Positions 8,520-20,296 are shown, numbered from the stretch's first letter. The stretch: 64,000 nt of DNA from Sinorhizobium mexicanum (GCF_013488225.1 NZ_CP041238.1:4252341-4316340), one strand, 5' to 3'. Notes: generated by a model not told the origin, from the sequence alone. Made by a program: numbers and translations.

Positions 8520-10028
8520 TCAGCGCGGCATCCACCAGTTGGTGCGCTGGCCGATATGCATGTTGAGGGTCTTGGTCTCGGTGTAGTCCTCCACCGCATG
8601 CCGCCCGAGTTCCCGGCCGAGGCCCGATTGCCGGTAGCCGCCGAAGGGCAGCTCCGACGCGCCGTCCATGAAGGTGTTCATCCAGATCGTGCCGGCGCGC
8701 ACACGCCGTCCGATCGTGAGACAGGTATCGAAATCGCGGCTCCAGACGCCCGCCGAGAGCCCGTAGTCGATGGAGTTGGCGATGCGGATCGCCTCTTCCG
8801 TCGTCTCGAAGGTGAGGACGGACAGGACCGGGCCGAAAACCTCTTCGCGGGCGACCGCCATTTCCGGCCTGACGGAAGAAAGGATGGTCGGCGCCATGAA
8901 CTGCCCCATGCCGAGGTCGAGCGCCGCGCCGCCATGGGCAACGGTCGCGCCATCGCTCGCGGCTGAAGAAACATAGCCGGCAATCTTTTCGAGGTGCTGC
9001 GGCGTGATGATCGCGCCCACCTGCGTTTTCGGATCGAGCGGGTCGCCGACCTTCACCTTGGCCGAGAGACTGGCGATGCGCGCCGTCACTTCATCGGCGA
9101 TGTCACGATGTAGGATCAGACGCGAGCCGGCATTGCAGCATTCGCCGGCGTTGAAATAGGCGCCGAAGACGGCGGCATCGATGAACTCGTCGAGATTGGC
9201 GTCGGGAAAGACGATCTGCGGGTTCTTGCCGCCGAGTTCGAGCGAAACCTTTTTCAGGGTCTGCGCCGCGTTCGTCATCGTCAGCCGGCCGACGCCGGTA
9301 GAACCGGTGAAGGAGACCATGTCGACGTCCGGATGGCTCGTCAGCGGCGCGCCGGCCTCCGGTCCCGTGCCGACGATGATGTTGACGACCCCAGCTGGCG
9401 CGCCGGCGGCTTCCAGAATCTCGCCAAGCACGAGCGTCGAGGCGGAGGTGAGCTCCGATGGTTTCACCACCGTCGTGCAGCCGGCGGCGAGCGCAAACGG
9501 CAGCTTCTGGCTGACGATCAGGAAGGGGAAGTTCCAGGGCGTGATGATCGACACGACACCGATCGCCTCGCGCAGCACGACGCCGAGCGTGCCGTCGCCG
9601 AGCGTGTTGTAGCTTTCGCCGGAGAGATCGCGGGCAAGCGCTGCGGCATAGCGCCAGATATCGGCGGCTCCCGCCAGTTCGCCCTTGGCCTGGCTGATCG
9701 GCTTGCCCGATTCGATCGCATCGAGAAAGGCGAGCTCATCGGCGCGCGCGGCGATCATGTCGGCGGCGCGCAGCAGGACGAGCGAGCGCTCCGAGGCAGT
9801 CATGCGCGGCCAAGGACCGTCATCGAAAGCACGCCTTGCCGCCGCGATGGCACGCTCCGCATCCACCTTCGCCGCCGCCTGGTAACGGCTGACGGTCACG
9901 CCGTGACCGGGCGCCACCCGCTCGAGCGTGCGGCCTTCGGCGCCATCGACCCACTTGCCGTCGATCAGCATCCGGAATTCGCGAACCTTGTAATCGCCGA
10001 GCGCCTTGGGTTTCACCAGAACCGTCAT
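8520..10028 (-). CDS. NAD(P)-dependent aldehyde dehydrogenase, betaine-aldehyde-dehydrogenase-like
   Basis: The 502-residue enzyme has the ALDH hallmarks: the NAD-site PWNFPF, the general-base region LELGGKNPQIVF and the catalytic cysteine within NAGECCNAGSR, and it ends PFGGYRQSGLGRELGRHAVEDYTETKTL. It oxidises an aldehyde to an acid. The start shown overlaps the preceding stop by one base (TGATG) and has GGAG seven bases upstream; another ATG six bases earlier is too close to that site. It is the last gene of a LacI-controlled operon with a crotonase and a CoA-transferase, so it probably handles an aldehyde released in that pathway rather than betaine aldehyde. Confidence 0.92.
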   Translation of the reverse strand: MTVLVKPKALGDYKVREFRMLIDGKWVDGAEGRTLERVAPGHGVTVSRYQAAAKVDAERAIAAARRAFDDGPWPRMTASERSLVLLRAADMIAARADELAFLDAIESGKPISQAKGELAGAADIWRYAAALARDLSGESYNTLGDGTLGVVLREAIGVVSIITPWNFPFLIVSQKLPFALAAGCTTVVKPSELTSASTLVLGEILEAAGAPAGVVNIIVGTGPEAGAPLTSHPDVDMVSFTGSTGVGRLTMTNAAQTLKKVSLELGGKNPQIVFPDANLDEFIDAAVFGAYFNAGECCNAGSRLILHRDIADEVTARIASLSAKVKVGDPLDPKTQVGAIITPQHLEKIAGYVSSAASDGATVAHGGAALDLGMGQFMAPTILSSVRPEMAVAREEVFGPVLSVLTFETTEEAIRIANSIDYGLSAGVWSRDFDTCLTIGRRVRAGTIWMNTFMDGASELPFGGYRQSGLGRELGRHAVEDYTETKTLNMHIGQRTNWWMPR

Positions 10029-10807
10029 CACCATTCTCCGTTGAAGCGCGCTTCGCGCTTTTCGCTGAAGGCCGCGACGCCCTCTTTGAGATCGCCGGTC
10101 TTGGCGACAAGGATCGAGCCGAGCGCCTCGACCGCCGCCCCCTTGTCCTCGCCATTCGCCGAAGCGATCATCAGCTTCGATACTTCCAGCGCCGCCGGCC
10201 CGCGTGTGGCGATGCGCGCGGCATAGTCCCGCGCCGCGGCCATCACGCTGCCTGTCTCGACCACCGCATCGACTAGCCCTTCGGCTTTCGCCTCCTCCGC
10301 TGAAAACATCTCGCCGCCAAGCACCATGCGGCGCACGATCTGCGCACCGAAGCGGGAGACCAGGCGCTGCGTGCCGGACCAGCCGGGCACCATGCCGAGG
10401 CTTGTTTCGGGAAGGCCGATCTTTACCTGGCGTTCAGCGATGCGGATGTCCGCCGCCGCGGCCAGCTCCAGGCCGCCGCCGAGCGCGTGACCGTTGAGCG
10501 CTGCGATCACCGGCACGCGGAGTGTCGCGAGCCGCTCGAAGACGCGGTGGCCGAAGCGCACCCACTCATGGCCGAAAGCGGCGGCATCCATACCGCCCCA
10601 GGCCTTGATGTCGCCGCCGGCGGAAAAGGCTTTGCCCTCGCCGGTGAGGATGGCGACGCGCACATCGCGGTTCGCCTCGACCGTGTCGCAGACGGCAGCG
10701 AGCGCCTTCAGCATATCGATGTCAAAAGCGTTGAGCTTTTCGGGTCTCGCCACGGTCATGACTGCGACCGCGCCCCCGACCTCGATCCGGATGCGTTCGT
10801 CAGCCAT
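10028..10807 (-). CDS. enoyl-CoA hydratase/isomerase (crotonase family)
   Basis: The 259-residue protein has the crotonase oxyanion-hole segments AFSAGGDIKAWGG and NGHALGGGLELAAAADIRIA. Both acidic positions used by hydratases are present, the Glu of GGGLE and the Glu of GLPETSLG. It therefore looks catalytically competent as a hydratase, though isomerase or hydrolase roles cannot be excluded. It overlaps the CoA-transferase gene upstream by eight bases and the aldehyde dehydrogenase gene by one, showing tight co-expression. Confidence 0.9.
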   Translation of the reverse strand: MADERIRIEVGGAVAVMTVARPEKLNAFDIDMLKALAAVCDTVEANRDVRVAILTGEGKAFSAGGDIKAWGGMDAAAFGHEWVRFGHRVFERLATLRVPVIAALNGHALGGGLELAAAADIRIAERQVKIGLPETSLGMVPGWSGTQRLVSRFGAQIVRRMVLGGEMFSAEEAKAEGLVDAVVETGSVMAAARDYAARIATRGPAALEVSKLMIASANGEDKGAAVEALGSILVAKTGDLKEGVAAFSEKREARFNGEW

Positions 10808-12413
10808 TCGCGCCTCCCGCGATCTTCCGTGCGGCCTTCGCCGGCAGCGTCAGACCGAGCGGCGCCTCGTTGAACAGCGCACTATCCATCTGCTTCAGCC
10901 GGTCGGACACGATCAGCGGGAATTCCGATTGGTCGAGGATATGTTCCTGCAGGTCCGCACCGGGCGCGATTTCGGTGAGCACGATGCCCTCGGGCGTCAG
11001 CTTCATCACGCAGCGCTCGGTCACATAGGTGACGTCCTGCCCCTGCTCGACCGCCCGGCGGCCGGAGAAGGTGACGTGCTCGACGGCGTTGACGAGCTTC
11101 TTCAGCTTGCCTTCTCGCTCGATAACAAGCCTGCCGTCGGCGACAGAGAGTTTCGCGCCGGCATTGAACATACCGGAGAAGACGATCTTCTTCGCCCGCG
11201 CGGTGATGTCGACGAAACCGCCCGCGCCCGCCGTCACGTGCGGCCGGAAGCTGAGTTTTGACACGTTGACCGAGCCGGTGCGGTCGATTTCGAGGAACGA
11301 AAGCAGCGACGCGTCGAAGCCGGCACCCTGGAAATAGGTGAACTGATAGGGCGACGGCATGAAGGCGTCGGCATTCGACGCGCAGCCGAAGGCGAAATCG
11401 AGAAGCGGCACGCCGCCGACCGCCCCCTGCTCGATCACCCAGGTCACCGCGCCGTGCAGCCCTTCCTCCAGCAGGATCCGCGGCACATTGGCGGAAATGC
11501 CGAAGCCGAGATTGACGGCACTGCCCGTTTCGAGCTCCTGCGCGACGCGGCGGGCAATCACCTTCTGGATGCTGAATTCGGGAACGCGGAAGCTGTCGAG
11601 CGGGCGGAAGATCTCGCCGGAAATGGCGGGATCGTAGAGCGTCTGCGTCGTCTGCTTCTGGTCCGGATCAACGACCACATAGTCGACCAGTACGCCCGGG
11701 ACGCGCACGTCATGGGGTTTCAGCGAGCCTTCCTTGGTGATGCGTTTGACCTGTGCAATGACGATGCCGCCATTGTTGCGGGCGGCGAGCGCCTGATCGA
11801 GCCCGCCGAGATAGGCACCCTCATGCTCGTAGGTGAGATTGCCGCGCTCGTCCGCAGTCGTTGCCCGGATGATCGCCACCTGCGGCGCGATCGCCTTGAA
11901 ATAGAGCCAGTCCTCGCCCTCGAAGGCGATCTTTTTCACCACCGGCTCCGCCGCGGCGGACGCGTTCATGGCGCAGCCTTCGCGCGAAGGATCGACGAAA
12001 GTGTCGAGCCCGATCTTGGTCACGACGCCCGGCCGTTTGGCCGCCGCCTCGCGATGCATGTCGAAGAGAATGCCGGACGGAATGTTGTAGGCGGCCACCT
12101 CGTCGGCGCAGATCATGTGCCAGATCGCCGGCGGCTCGGCGCTCGACGGACCGGATGGGTAGGATCCGCCGATGATCTTTTTCAGCAAGCCCTTCTTGGC
12201 GATGTAGTCGACGCCCTTGATCCCGCTCATGTCGCCGGCTGCGATCGGATGCAGCGTCGTCAGGTCACGCGGATGGCCGGTCGCGTCGAAGCGCTCGCCG
12301 ATCGCCTTCAGCATCAGGTCCGGGCAGCCGAGGCCGCTTGACGAGGAGACCGAAACGACCGCGCCGTCCGGTATCAGGGCTGCGGCTTCCGCCGGTGAAA
12401 TGTGCTTGCTCAT
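10800..12413 (-). CDS. family I CoA-transferase (acetate/propionate CoA-transferase or acyl-CoA:3-ketoacid type)
   Basis: The 537-residue protein fuses the alpha and beta halves of a family I CoA-transferase in one chain, as in YdiF-type enzymes. The N-terminal half starts MSKHISPAEAAALIPDGAVV. The second half contains WVIEQGAVGGVPLLDFAFG, where the Glu of EQG fits the catalytic glutamate that forms the CoA thioester. It would move CoA from acetyl- or succinyl-CoA to a carboxylate made in the pathway. I chose the ATG five bases after the upstream stop; an earlier frame opening overlaps that gene. Confidence 0.9.
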   Translation of the reverse strand: MSKHISPAEAAALIPDGAVVSVSSSSGLGCPDLMLKAIGERFDATGHPRDLTTLHPIAAGDMSGIKGVDYIAKKGLLKKIIGGSYPSGPSSAEPPAIWHMICADEVAAYNIPSGILFDMHREAAAKRPGVVTKIGLDTFVDPSREGCAMNASAAAEPVVKKIAFEGEDWLYFKAIAPQVAIIRATTADERGNLTYEHEGAYLGGLDQALAARNNGGIVIAQVKRITKEGSLKPHDVRVPGVLVDYVVVDPDQKQTTQTLYDPAISGEIFRPLDSFRVPEFSIQKVIARRVAQELETGSAVNLGFGISANVPRILLEEGLHGAVTWVIEQGAVGGVPLLDFAFGCASNADAFMPSPYQFTYFQGAGFDASLLSFLEIDRTGSVNVSKLSFRPHVTAGAGGFVDITARAKKIVFSGMFNAGAKLSVADGRLVIEREGKLKKLVNAVEHVTFSGRRAVEQGQDVTYVTERCVMKLTPEGIVLTEIAPGADLQEHILDQSEFPLIVSDRLKQMDSALFNEAPLGLTLPAKAARKIAGGANG

Positions 12414-12418
12414 GAAAT

Positions 12419-14460
<2,042 letters not shown>

Positions 14461-14503
14461 CGATACCCTCCCGACCGGCGCTCATCTCTTTCCTGCTTAA
14501 TAA

Positions 14504-14517
14504 TTGGAACGTTCCAA
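14504..14517. promoter_or_regulatory. LacI-type operator, regulator-proximal
   Basis: TTGGAACGTTCCAA is a perfect 14-base palindrome with the central CpG used by LacI/GalR repressors. It lies about 45 bases upstream of the regulator start. Confidence 0.8.
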
Positions 14518-14722
14518 CATCGTCAAGAGGCTTCCGTTCACTTTTTTGGAGACCCGCACTCGGCTCTGGAGAACCAGAAAGGTCGACAAGAATAGAAAAT
14601 ATGATCGATGCTTCCGCGACTTAGGTCGCAAATCAGCCTTTCCGTGCGAAGAGCGGAGGACCTTGGACAAGATCCAAAGCAATCGCAACCCAGACACCAT
14701 GGATAATTTTCGATCTTGATAT

Positions 14723-14736
14723 TTGGAACGTTCTAA
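14723..14736. promoter_or_regulatory. LacI-type operator, DUF993-proximal
   Basis: TTGGAACGTTCTAA differs from the first operator at one base. It lies about 40 bases before the DUF993 start, within reach of a promoter. The two sites are 219 bases apart centre to centre, close to 21 helical turns. The remainder of the 314-base divergent gap shows nothing else recognisable. Confidence 0.78.
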
Positions 14737-14774
14737 ATTATTCCATGGCGCAAACCTGAGGAGGATTCACGCCC

Positions 14775-15947
14775 ATGCCCAGCCTGCTCCTGCCGCGCCA
14801 AGACGGCTCGCTCGAACTCTACCGGCTCCAGGGAACACCGATCGCCCGGCCCGCAAAAGTCCCGACCTTCAATCGCATCGCCTATGCGGCCGCGCATGTC
14901 GTTTCCGATCCGCTCCGCGATGCCGATCCGTGGGGACGGCCGGCAATCGACTGGGAGGCGACAATGGCCTTTCGCCACCACCTCTGGAGCCTCGGTTTCC
15001 GCATCGCCGAGGCGATGGACACCGCCCAGCGCGGCATGGGGCTTGTCTGGCCGGACGCGCAGGAGCTGATCCGCCGTTCGCTTGCCGAGGCGCGCAGCGT
15101 TCCGGGCACCGATCTGGCCTGCGGCGCCGGCACCGACCATCTGTCTCCCGACGCGGCGCGCTCGATCGAGGACGTCATCACCGCCTATGAGGAGCAGATC
15201 GGCTTCGTTGAGGCCGAGGGCGGCCGGGCGATCATGATGGCGAGCCGCGCTCTGGCCCGCATTGCACGATCGGCCGACGATTACCGCCGTGTCTACGGCC
15301 ACATCCTGCGCCAGGCCAAGGACAAGGTCGTGCTGCACTGGCTCGGCGACATGTTCGACCCGCAACTAAGGGGATACTGGGGATCGGAGAATTTCGAGGA
15401 AGCGCTGAAAACGGTGCTGTCGATCATCGCCGAGAACAGCGCCAAGGTGGAAGGCATCAAGATTTCGTTGCTCGACAACACCAAGGAAGTGGCGCTGCGC
15501 AACGGCCTTCCGGAGGGCGTGCTCTGCTTCACCGGCGACGATTTCAACTATGCGGAGCTGATCGAAGGGGACGGCGAAAAATACAGCCACGCGCTGCTCG
15601 GCATCTTCGACGCCGTGGCCCCCTCGGCTTCGAAGGCGCTTGCCGCCTTGGCGGATGGCGACGCCGCCACCTTCCGCGGCGTGATCGAGCCGACGGTGCC
15701 CCTGTCGCGCAAGATCTTCGAAGCGCCGACGCAATACTACAAGGCCGGCGTCGTCTTCCTCGCTTGGCTGAACGGCCACCAGCGCCATTTCACCCTGCCG
15801 GCCGGCCTGCAGTCCTCTCGCGGTCTCCTGCATTATACGGACGTCTTCCGGCTGGCTGACAAAGCCAACGTGCTCGACAAGCCGGAGCTCGCGGCGGCGC
15901 GCATGCGCAATTTTCTCGCCGTGCTCGGCGTCGAACAGATAGACTAA
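14775..15947 (+). CDS. DUF993 family protein (dihydrodipicolinate-synthase-like TIM barrel)
   Basis: The 390-residue protein begins MPSLLLPRQDGSLELYRLQG and matches the DUF993 family as I remember it, which has a DapA-like aldolase fold. Features include GTDLACGAGTDHL, the helix-rich middle with VLHWLGDMFDP, and SLLDNTKEVALRNGLPEGV, where a barrel Lys could form a Schiff base (inferred). GGAGG lies about nine bases before the ATG. A LacI operator lies just upstream, so it belongs to the same regulon as the Gfo/Idh, CoA-transferase, crotonase and aldehyde dehydrogenase genes. Its reaction has not been established to my knowledge; retro-aldol cleavage of an oxidised sugar is a reasonable hypothesis. 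Confidence 0.85.
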   Translation: MPSLLLPRQDGSLELYRLQGTPIARPAKVPTFNRIAYAAAHVVSDPLRDADPWGRPAIDWEATMAFRHHLWSLGFRIAEAMDTAQRGMGLVWPDAQELIRRSLAEARSVPGTDLACGAGTDHLSPDAARSIEDVITAYEEQIGFVEAEGGRAIMMASRALARIARSADDYRRVYGHILRQAKDKVVLHWLGDMFDPQLRGYWGSENFEEALKTVLSIIAENSAKVEGIKISLLDNTKEVALRNGLPEGVLCFTGDDFNYAELIEGDGEKYSHALLGIFDAVAPSASKALAALADGDAATFRGVIEPTVPLSRKIFEAPTQYYKAGVVFLAWLNGHQRHFTLPAGLQSSRGLLHYTDVFRLADKANVLDKPELAAARMRNFLAVLGVEQID

Positions 15948-18031
15948 GTGGCGGGCGAGGGCGGCGCTACAGCCGCCAGCCCCTTCTTTGCCAGCATCGC
16001 ATCCGGATTCGGCAGCTTGCCACGGAAAGCCTTGTAGGCATCCTCCGGGTCAACGGCGCCGCCGACCGAATAGATGTTGTCCTTGAGCTTCTTTGCCGTC
16101 TGCGAATCGAACGGATTACCTGTTTCCTCGAAGGCGGCGAAGGCGTCGGCGTCGAGCACCTCCGACCACATGTAGGAATAATAGCCGGCCGAATAACCGT
16201 CGCCGGAAAAGACGTGCAGGAAATGCGGGCTGCGGTGGCGCATGACGATCGATTTCGGCATGCCGATCTTTTCCAGCGTCGCCGCTTCCAGCGCCATCGG
16301 CTCGGCGATGGCTTCCGCCGTGTGGTAGGCCATGTCGACCAGCGCCGAGGAGGTGAATTCGACCGTGGCGAAGCCGGAATTGAAGGTTCTTGCCGCCAGC
16401 ACCTTGTCGAGCAGGTCCTGGGGCATCGGCTCGCCGGTCCGATAATGCACCGCGTAGGTACGCAGAATGTCCGGCACCGTCAGCCAGTGCTCGTAGAGCT
16501 GCGACGGCAGCTCGACGAAATCACGCGATACGCCGGTGCCGGATACGGACGGGTAGGTGACGTTGGAGAGTATGCCGTGGAGCGCATGGCCGAATTCGTG
16601 GAACAGAGTGCGCGCGTCGTCGATCGAGAGCAGCGCCGGCTTGCCGTCGGCGGGCTTCGCGAAATTGCAGACATTGTAGACGATCGGAATTTCGCCGACG
16701 TCACCATTCTTCAGTTTCAGCCCGTGCTGCGACTGGAATGCGCTCATCCAGGCGCCGGAGCGCTTGGAGGAGCGAGCGAAATAATCGCCGAGGAACAGCG
16801 CGACCAGCTTGCCGGCGGCGTCGCGGATCTCGAAGACGCGGACATCGGGATGATAGGTGGGAACGCCCTTCTTCTCCGTGGCGGTCACGCCGAAGAGGCG
16901 GTTGGCGACATCGAAGCAGGCATCGATGATCTTCTCGAGCTGGAGATAAGGCTTCAGCTCGCTTTCCGAGAAGCTGAATTTTTCGGCGCGCAGTTTTTCC
17001 GCATAGTGGCGCCAATCCCACGGCATGACCTCGTGATTGCGGCCTTCGGCGGCGATCAGCTTGGCGAGATCCACCTCTTCCTCGCGGGCGCGCACCGCCG
17101 CCTTCTCCCATACCTGCATCAGCAGGCCGTTCACGGCATCCGGCGTCTTCGCCATGGTGTCGTCGAGCTTCAGCGCCGCGAAATTCTCGTAGCCGAGCAG
17201 CCTTGCCTTCTCGGCCCGGAGCGCCAGCGTCTCGGCGATAATGCCGCGATTGTCGGTCTCGCCGCCGTTTTCACCGCGGGCCGTCCACGCCCTGAACGCC
17301 TGCTCGCGAAGCTCGCGATTGTCGGAGAAGGTCAGGAACGGCTCGATGATCGAGCGGGAGAGGGTGACCGCGTATTTGCCGTCTTCGCCTCGTTCGCGGG
17401 CCGCCGCCGCCATGGCATCCTTGAGGAACTCCGGCAGGCCTGCGAGTTCGTCCTCGCTCGTAAGAAACAGCGCCCAATTCTTCTCGTCGGCAAGCACGTT
17501 CTGACCGAACTTGGCGCCAAGGCCGGCAAGCTTCTCGTTGATGGCGGCAAGCCGCTCCTGCTCGGGCTTGTCGAGCTTGGCGCCGGACTTGACGAAGCCC
17601 TTCCAGTGGCGTTCGAGAACGCGCGTTGCCTCAAGGTCGAGGCCGAGCCCTTCGCGCTTCTCCCAGAGCGTATCGATGCGGCTGAACAGGGCCGGGTTCA
17701 TGCCGATCTTCGAATAGTGCCGCGACATCTTCGGCGCGATCTCGCGTTCGAGCGCCTGGATCACATCGTTGGTATGGGCGCCGGCCTTGTTCCAGAAAAG
17801 CGCCGAGACACGCGAAAGCTCGTCGCCTGCAATTTCGAGAGCAACGACCGTGTTTTCGAAGGTCGGCGGTTCCGGATTGTGGGCGATCGCGTCGATCTCC
17901 GCTTCGTGCGCCGCGAGCGCCGCATCGAAGGCCGGCGCGAAATCCTCGTCCTTGACCGCATCGAAGCGCGGCAGGCCTTCGTGTCCGGTCCAATTCACCA
18001 GGGCAGGGTTGAGCGAAGCGCTTGCAGTCAT
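15944..18031 (-). CDS. M3-family oligopeptidase (oligopeptidase A / dipeptidyl carboxypeptidase)
   Basis: The 695-residue protein has the M3 zinc motif HEFGH at about residues 478-482, inside TLFHEFGHALHGIL, and a downstream glutamate in the matching helix. Length and layout fit PrlC/Dcp-type cytosolic metallopeptidases, which degrade short peptides including cleaved signal peptides. The start is taken at MTASASLNPALVNW; a longer in-frame start exists but encodes a low-complexity extension reaching the LysE gene. Its stop overlaps the end of the DUF993 gene, so the two genes converge with no terminator space. Confidence 0.92.
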   Translation of the reverse strand: MTASASLNPALVNWTGHEGLPRFDAVKDEDFAPAFDAALAAHEAEIDAIAHNPEPPTFENTVVALEIAGDELSRVSALFWNKAGAHTNDVIQALEREIAPKMSRHYSKIGMNPALFSRIDTLWEKREGLGLDLEATRVLERHWKGFVKSGAKLDKPEQERLAAINEKLAGLGAKFGQNVLADEKNWALFLTSEDELAGLPEFLKDAMAAAARERGEDGKYAVTLSRSIIEPFLTFSDNRELREQAFRAWTARGENGGETDNRGIIAETLALRAEKARLLGYENFAALKLDDTMAKTPDAVNGLLMQVWEKAAVRAREEEVDLAKLIAAEGRNHEVMPWDWRHYAEKLRAEKFSFSESELKPYLQLEKIIDACFDVANRLFGVTATEKKGVPTYHPDVRVFEIRDAAGKLVALFLGDYFARSSKRSGAWMSAFQSQHGLKLKNGDVGEIPIVYNVCNFAKPADGKPALLSIDDARTLFHEFGHALHGILSNVTYPSVSGTGVSRDFVELPSQLYEHWLTVPDILRTYAVHYRTGEPMPQDLLDKVLAARTFNSGFATVEFTSSALVDMAYHTAEAIAEPMALEAATLEKIGMPKSIVMRHRSPHFLHVFSGDGYSAGYYSYMWSEVLDADAFAAFEETGNPFDSQTAKKLKDNIYSVGGAVDPEDAYKAFRGKLPNPDAMLAKKGLAAVAPPSPAT

Positions 18032-18122
18032 CGGGATTCCTTTCGCATGCAGGACCGGCGGGCCCAGGAGAGCATCGGCGTGCCGGCGGAGACGTTTGAA
18101 GTGGTTGGCAATCTGACCAACG

Positions 18123-18764
18123 TCAAGGCTTGCGCACGCCGAAAAGACCAGGCGCCGCATGCCAGACCGCTTGTGCGGCGAAGCCGATGAAGAGGAGGCC
18201 GGAGAGGCGGACGATGGCCAGCTCGTGGCGGCGATAGAAGCGGCGGACGACGGACGCGCCGATGATCGCGATCAAGATCAGGTCGGCGACGAGGAAACCG
18301 ATGAGCGACACGGCGAGCAGCATCGGCAGGGCGTTGAACTCGAGCGCATTGGCGGAACCGGCAAGCAGCGCCGTGAAGGTCGCCAGCGCCACCGGATAGC
18401 CCTTGGGATTGGTGAGCCCGAAAATCAGGCCGCGGCGCAGCGGCCGCTCCACCGTCAGCAACGCGCGGTTCTCGCCTTTCGGCCGGGCGCGAATCGCAGT
18501 CCAGCCGATCCACGCGAGATAGGCGCCGCAGAAAAGGCCGAGCACGTCGAAAATTGCGGTGCCGATCGATCGCGCACCGACGATTGCAACAAGCGCCAGC
18601 GTCGACCAGACGATGTCGCCGGCGAGATGCCCGCCCATGAACAGCGCGCCGGCCTTGCGGCCCTGGCCGGCGCCGATGCCAAGCAGCGCCAGGAAGGCGG
18701 GGCCGGGGATCAGCGTGTAGGAAAGCGCCGCGAGAAAGGCACCGACAAGAAGCGTCTCGGACAT
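18123..18764 (-). CDS. LysE/RhtB-family amino-acid exporter
   Basis: The 213-residue membrane protein starts MSETLLVGAFLAALSYTLIP, and GPAFLALLGIGAGQGRKAG is the conserved first-loop signature of LysE translocators. Five to six hydrophobic segments are visible, with the ITNPK-type motif appearing as FGLTNPKGYPVALA. It would export an amino acid or similar small solute across the inner membrane. It is transcribed in the same direction as the oligopeptidase gene, 91 bases before it, which hints at coupling between peptide breakdown and amino-acid export, but this is inference. Confidence 0.9.
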   Translation of the reverse strand: MSETLLVGAFLAALSYTLIPGPAFLALLGIGAGQGRKAGALFMGGHLAGDIVWSTLALVAIVGARSIGTAIFDVLGLFCGAYLAWIGWTAIRARPKGENRALLTVERPLRRGLIFGLTNPKGYPVALATFTALLAGSANALEFNALPMLLAVSLIGFLVADLILIAIIGASVVRRFYRRHELAIVRLSGLLFIGFAAQAVWHAAPGLFGVRKP

Positions 18765-18867
18765 CTCGAATCCCCGGTTTCAGTGGCGCCATTCGAACGT
18801 CCGGCAGTCGTTCCGTCAAGCGGAAACGGATCGGGCAAGGGCGGCACAACGCCGTATTGCGAAACCC

Positions 18868-18954
18868 TCAGCGGCCACGTGATGGGTTGCGGAAGGTGAG
18901 GGCGTCGATCGTAGCGCGGATCAGGTCCGCAACGGCCCGAACGAATTTGCGCAT
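18868..18954 (-). CDS. candidate 28-residue basic small protein
   Basis: An ATG with AAGGAAAG about five bases upstream opens a 28-codon frame starting MRKFVRAVADLIRATIDALT. Third positions are strongly GC-rich, as in real genes here. The peptide is basic and amphipathic. I know no family for it. It lies in the gap between the LysE gene and leuB and would be transcribed towards lysE. Confidence 0.3.
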   Translation of the reverse strand: MRKFVRAVADLIRATIDALTFRNPSRGR

Positions 18955-19142
18955 GGGACTTTCCTTCGCCTTTGCGCGAGCCGGAACTGGTGTCGCCCCA
19001 AGACCTTCTCACAGGCGGACGAGCACGCCTGTTTCGCGGGGAACCCCTCCGCGTCGCGCACAAATCTTTCGTCACAAAGATTTCCCTCGATACGAAGTTG
19101 CGCTAAGAACGCGCCCGAGTTTCCCCTTGAGAAGGACTATCC
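18955..19142. other. leuB upstream region
   Basis: No convincing long reading frame is seen. AAATCTTT and AAAGATTT form an eight-base inverted repeat with a six-base spacer at 19062-19083, about 60 bases before leuB, and could be an operator or small hairpin. GAGAAGGA lies a few bases before the leuB ATG as ribosome-binding site. The adjoining part of the gap, 18765-18867, shows nothing recognisable. Confidence 0.4.
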
Positions 19143-20255
19143 ATGACTGTGCGCAATCTCTTCCTTCTGCCCGGCGACGGCATCGGCCCGGAAGCCATGG
19201 CGGAAGTCCGCAAAATCATCGCCTACATGAACGGCGAACTCGGTGCCGGTTTCGTCACGGACGAGGGGCTTGTCGGTGGCTCCGCCTATGACGCCCATGG
19301 CGCGGCGATTTCGGAAGGGGACATGACGAAGGCGCTTGCCGCCGATGCCGTGCTCTTCGGCGCTGTCGGCGGACCGAAGTGGGATGCGGTACCCTATGAA
19401 GTACGGCCGGAAGCCGGTCTGCTGCGCCTGCGCAAGGATCTGGAACTCTTCGCCAATCTGAGGCCCGCCATCTGCTATCCGGCGCTTGCCAATGCTTCCT
19501 CGCTGAAGCCGGAGCTGGTCGAAGGCCTCGATATCCTGATCGTGCGCGAACTGACAGGCGGCGTCTATTTCGGCGAGCCCAAGGAGATCATCGACCTCGG
19601 CAACGGCCAGAAGCGCGGCATCGACACGCAGGTCTATGACACATACGAGATCGAGCGCATCGCTGGCGTTGCCTTCGAGCTCGCCCGCACGCGCAAGAAC
19701 CGCGTCTGCTCGATGGAAAAGCGCAACGTGATGAAATCGGGCGTGCTCTGGAATCAGGTCGTGACCGAAACGCACAAGGCGAAATTTGCCGACGTGCAGC
19801 TGGAACACATGCTGGCGGATGCCGGCGGCATGCAGCTGGTGCGCCAGCCGAAGCAGTTCGACGTGATCGTCACCGACAACCTGTTCGGAGACATGCTGTC
19901 CGACGTCGCCGCCATGCTTACCGGTTCGCTCGGCATGCTGCCCTCCGCCTCGCTCGGTGCGCCGGATCCCAAGACGGGTAAGCGCAAGGCGCTCTACGAG
20001 CCCGTGCACGGCTCGGCACCGGACATTGCCGGCAAGGGCATCGCCAACCCGATCGCCATGATCGCGTCCTTCGCCATGTGCCTGCGCTATTCCTTCAACC
20101 TCGTGAAGGAAGCCGACAACCTGGAAAAGGCGATCGCCGACGTGCTCGACAAGGGCATCCGCACCGGCGACATCATGGCCGAGGGCGCCCGCCAGGTCGG
20201 CACCGCCGAAATGGGCGACGCGATCCTCGCGGAATTCAAGGCGCTTTCTGCCTGA
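19143..20255 (+). CDS. leuB: 3-isopropylmalate dehydrogenase
   Basis: The 370-residue enzyme carries the LeuB/isocitrate-dehydrogenase-family features: [10 protein letters not shown] at the N-terminus, [21 protein letters not shown] for substrate and cofactor binding, the [17 protein letters not shown] metal site, and [20 protein letters not shown] for NAD. It oxidises and decarboxylates 3-isopropylmalate in leucine synthesis. Length and motifs are standard. It is monocistronic here: a strong terminator follows 41 bases after the stop. Confidence 0.97.
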   Translation: MTVRNLFLLPGDGIGPEAMAEVRKIIAYMNGELGAGFVTDEGLVGGSAYDAHGAAISEGDMTKALAADAVLFGAVGGPKWDAVPYEVRPEAGLLRLRKDLELFANLRPAICYPALANASSLKPELVEGLDILIVRELTGGVYFGEPKEIIDLGNGQKRGIDTQVYDTYEIERIAGVAFELARTRKNRVCSMEKRNVMKSGVLWNQVVTETHKAKFADVQLEHMLADAGGMQLVRQPKQFDVIVTDNLFGDMLSDVAAMLTGSLGMLPSASLGAPDPKTGKRKALYEPVHGSAPDIAGKGIANPIAMIASFAMCLRYSFNLVKEADNLEKAIADVLDKGIRTGDIMAEGARQVGTAEMGDAILAEFKALSA

Positions 20256-20296
20256 CGGTTCTTCTCTCGGCCTATGCCGATAAGGTTCGACAAAAC

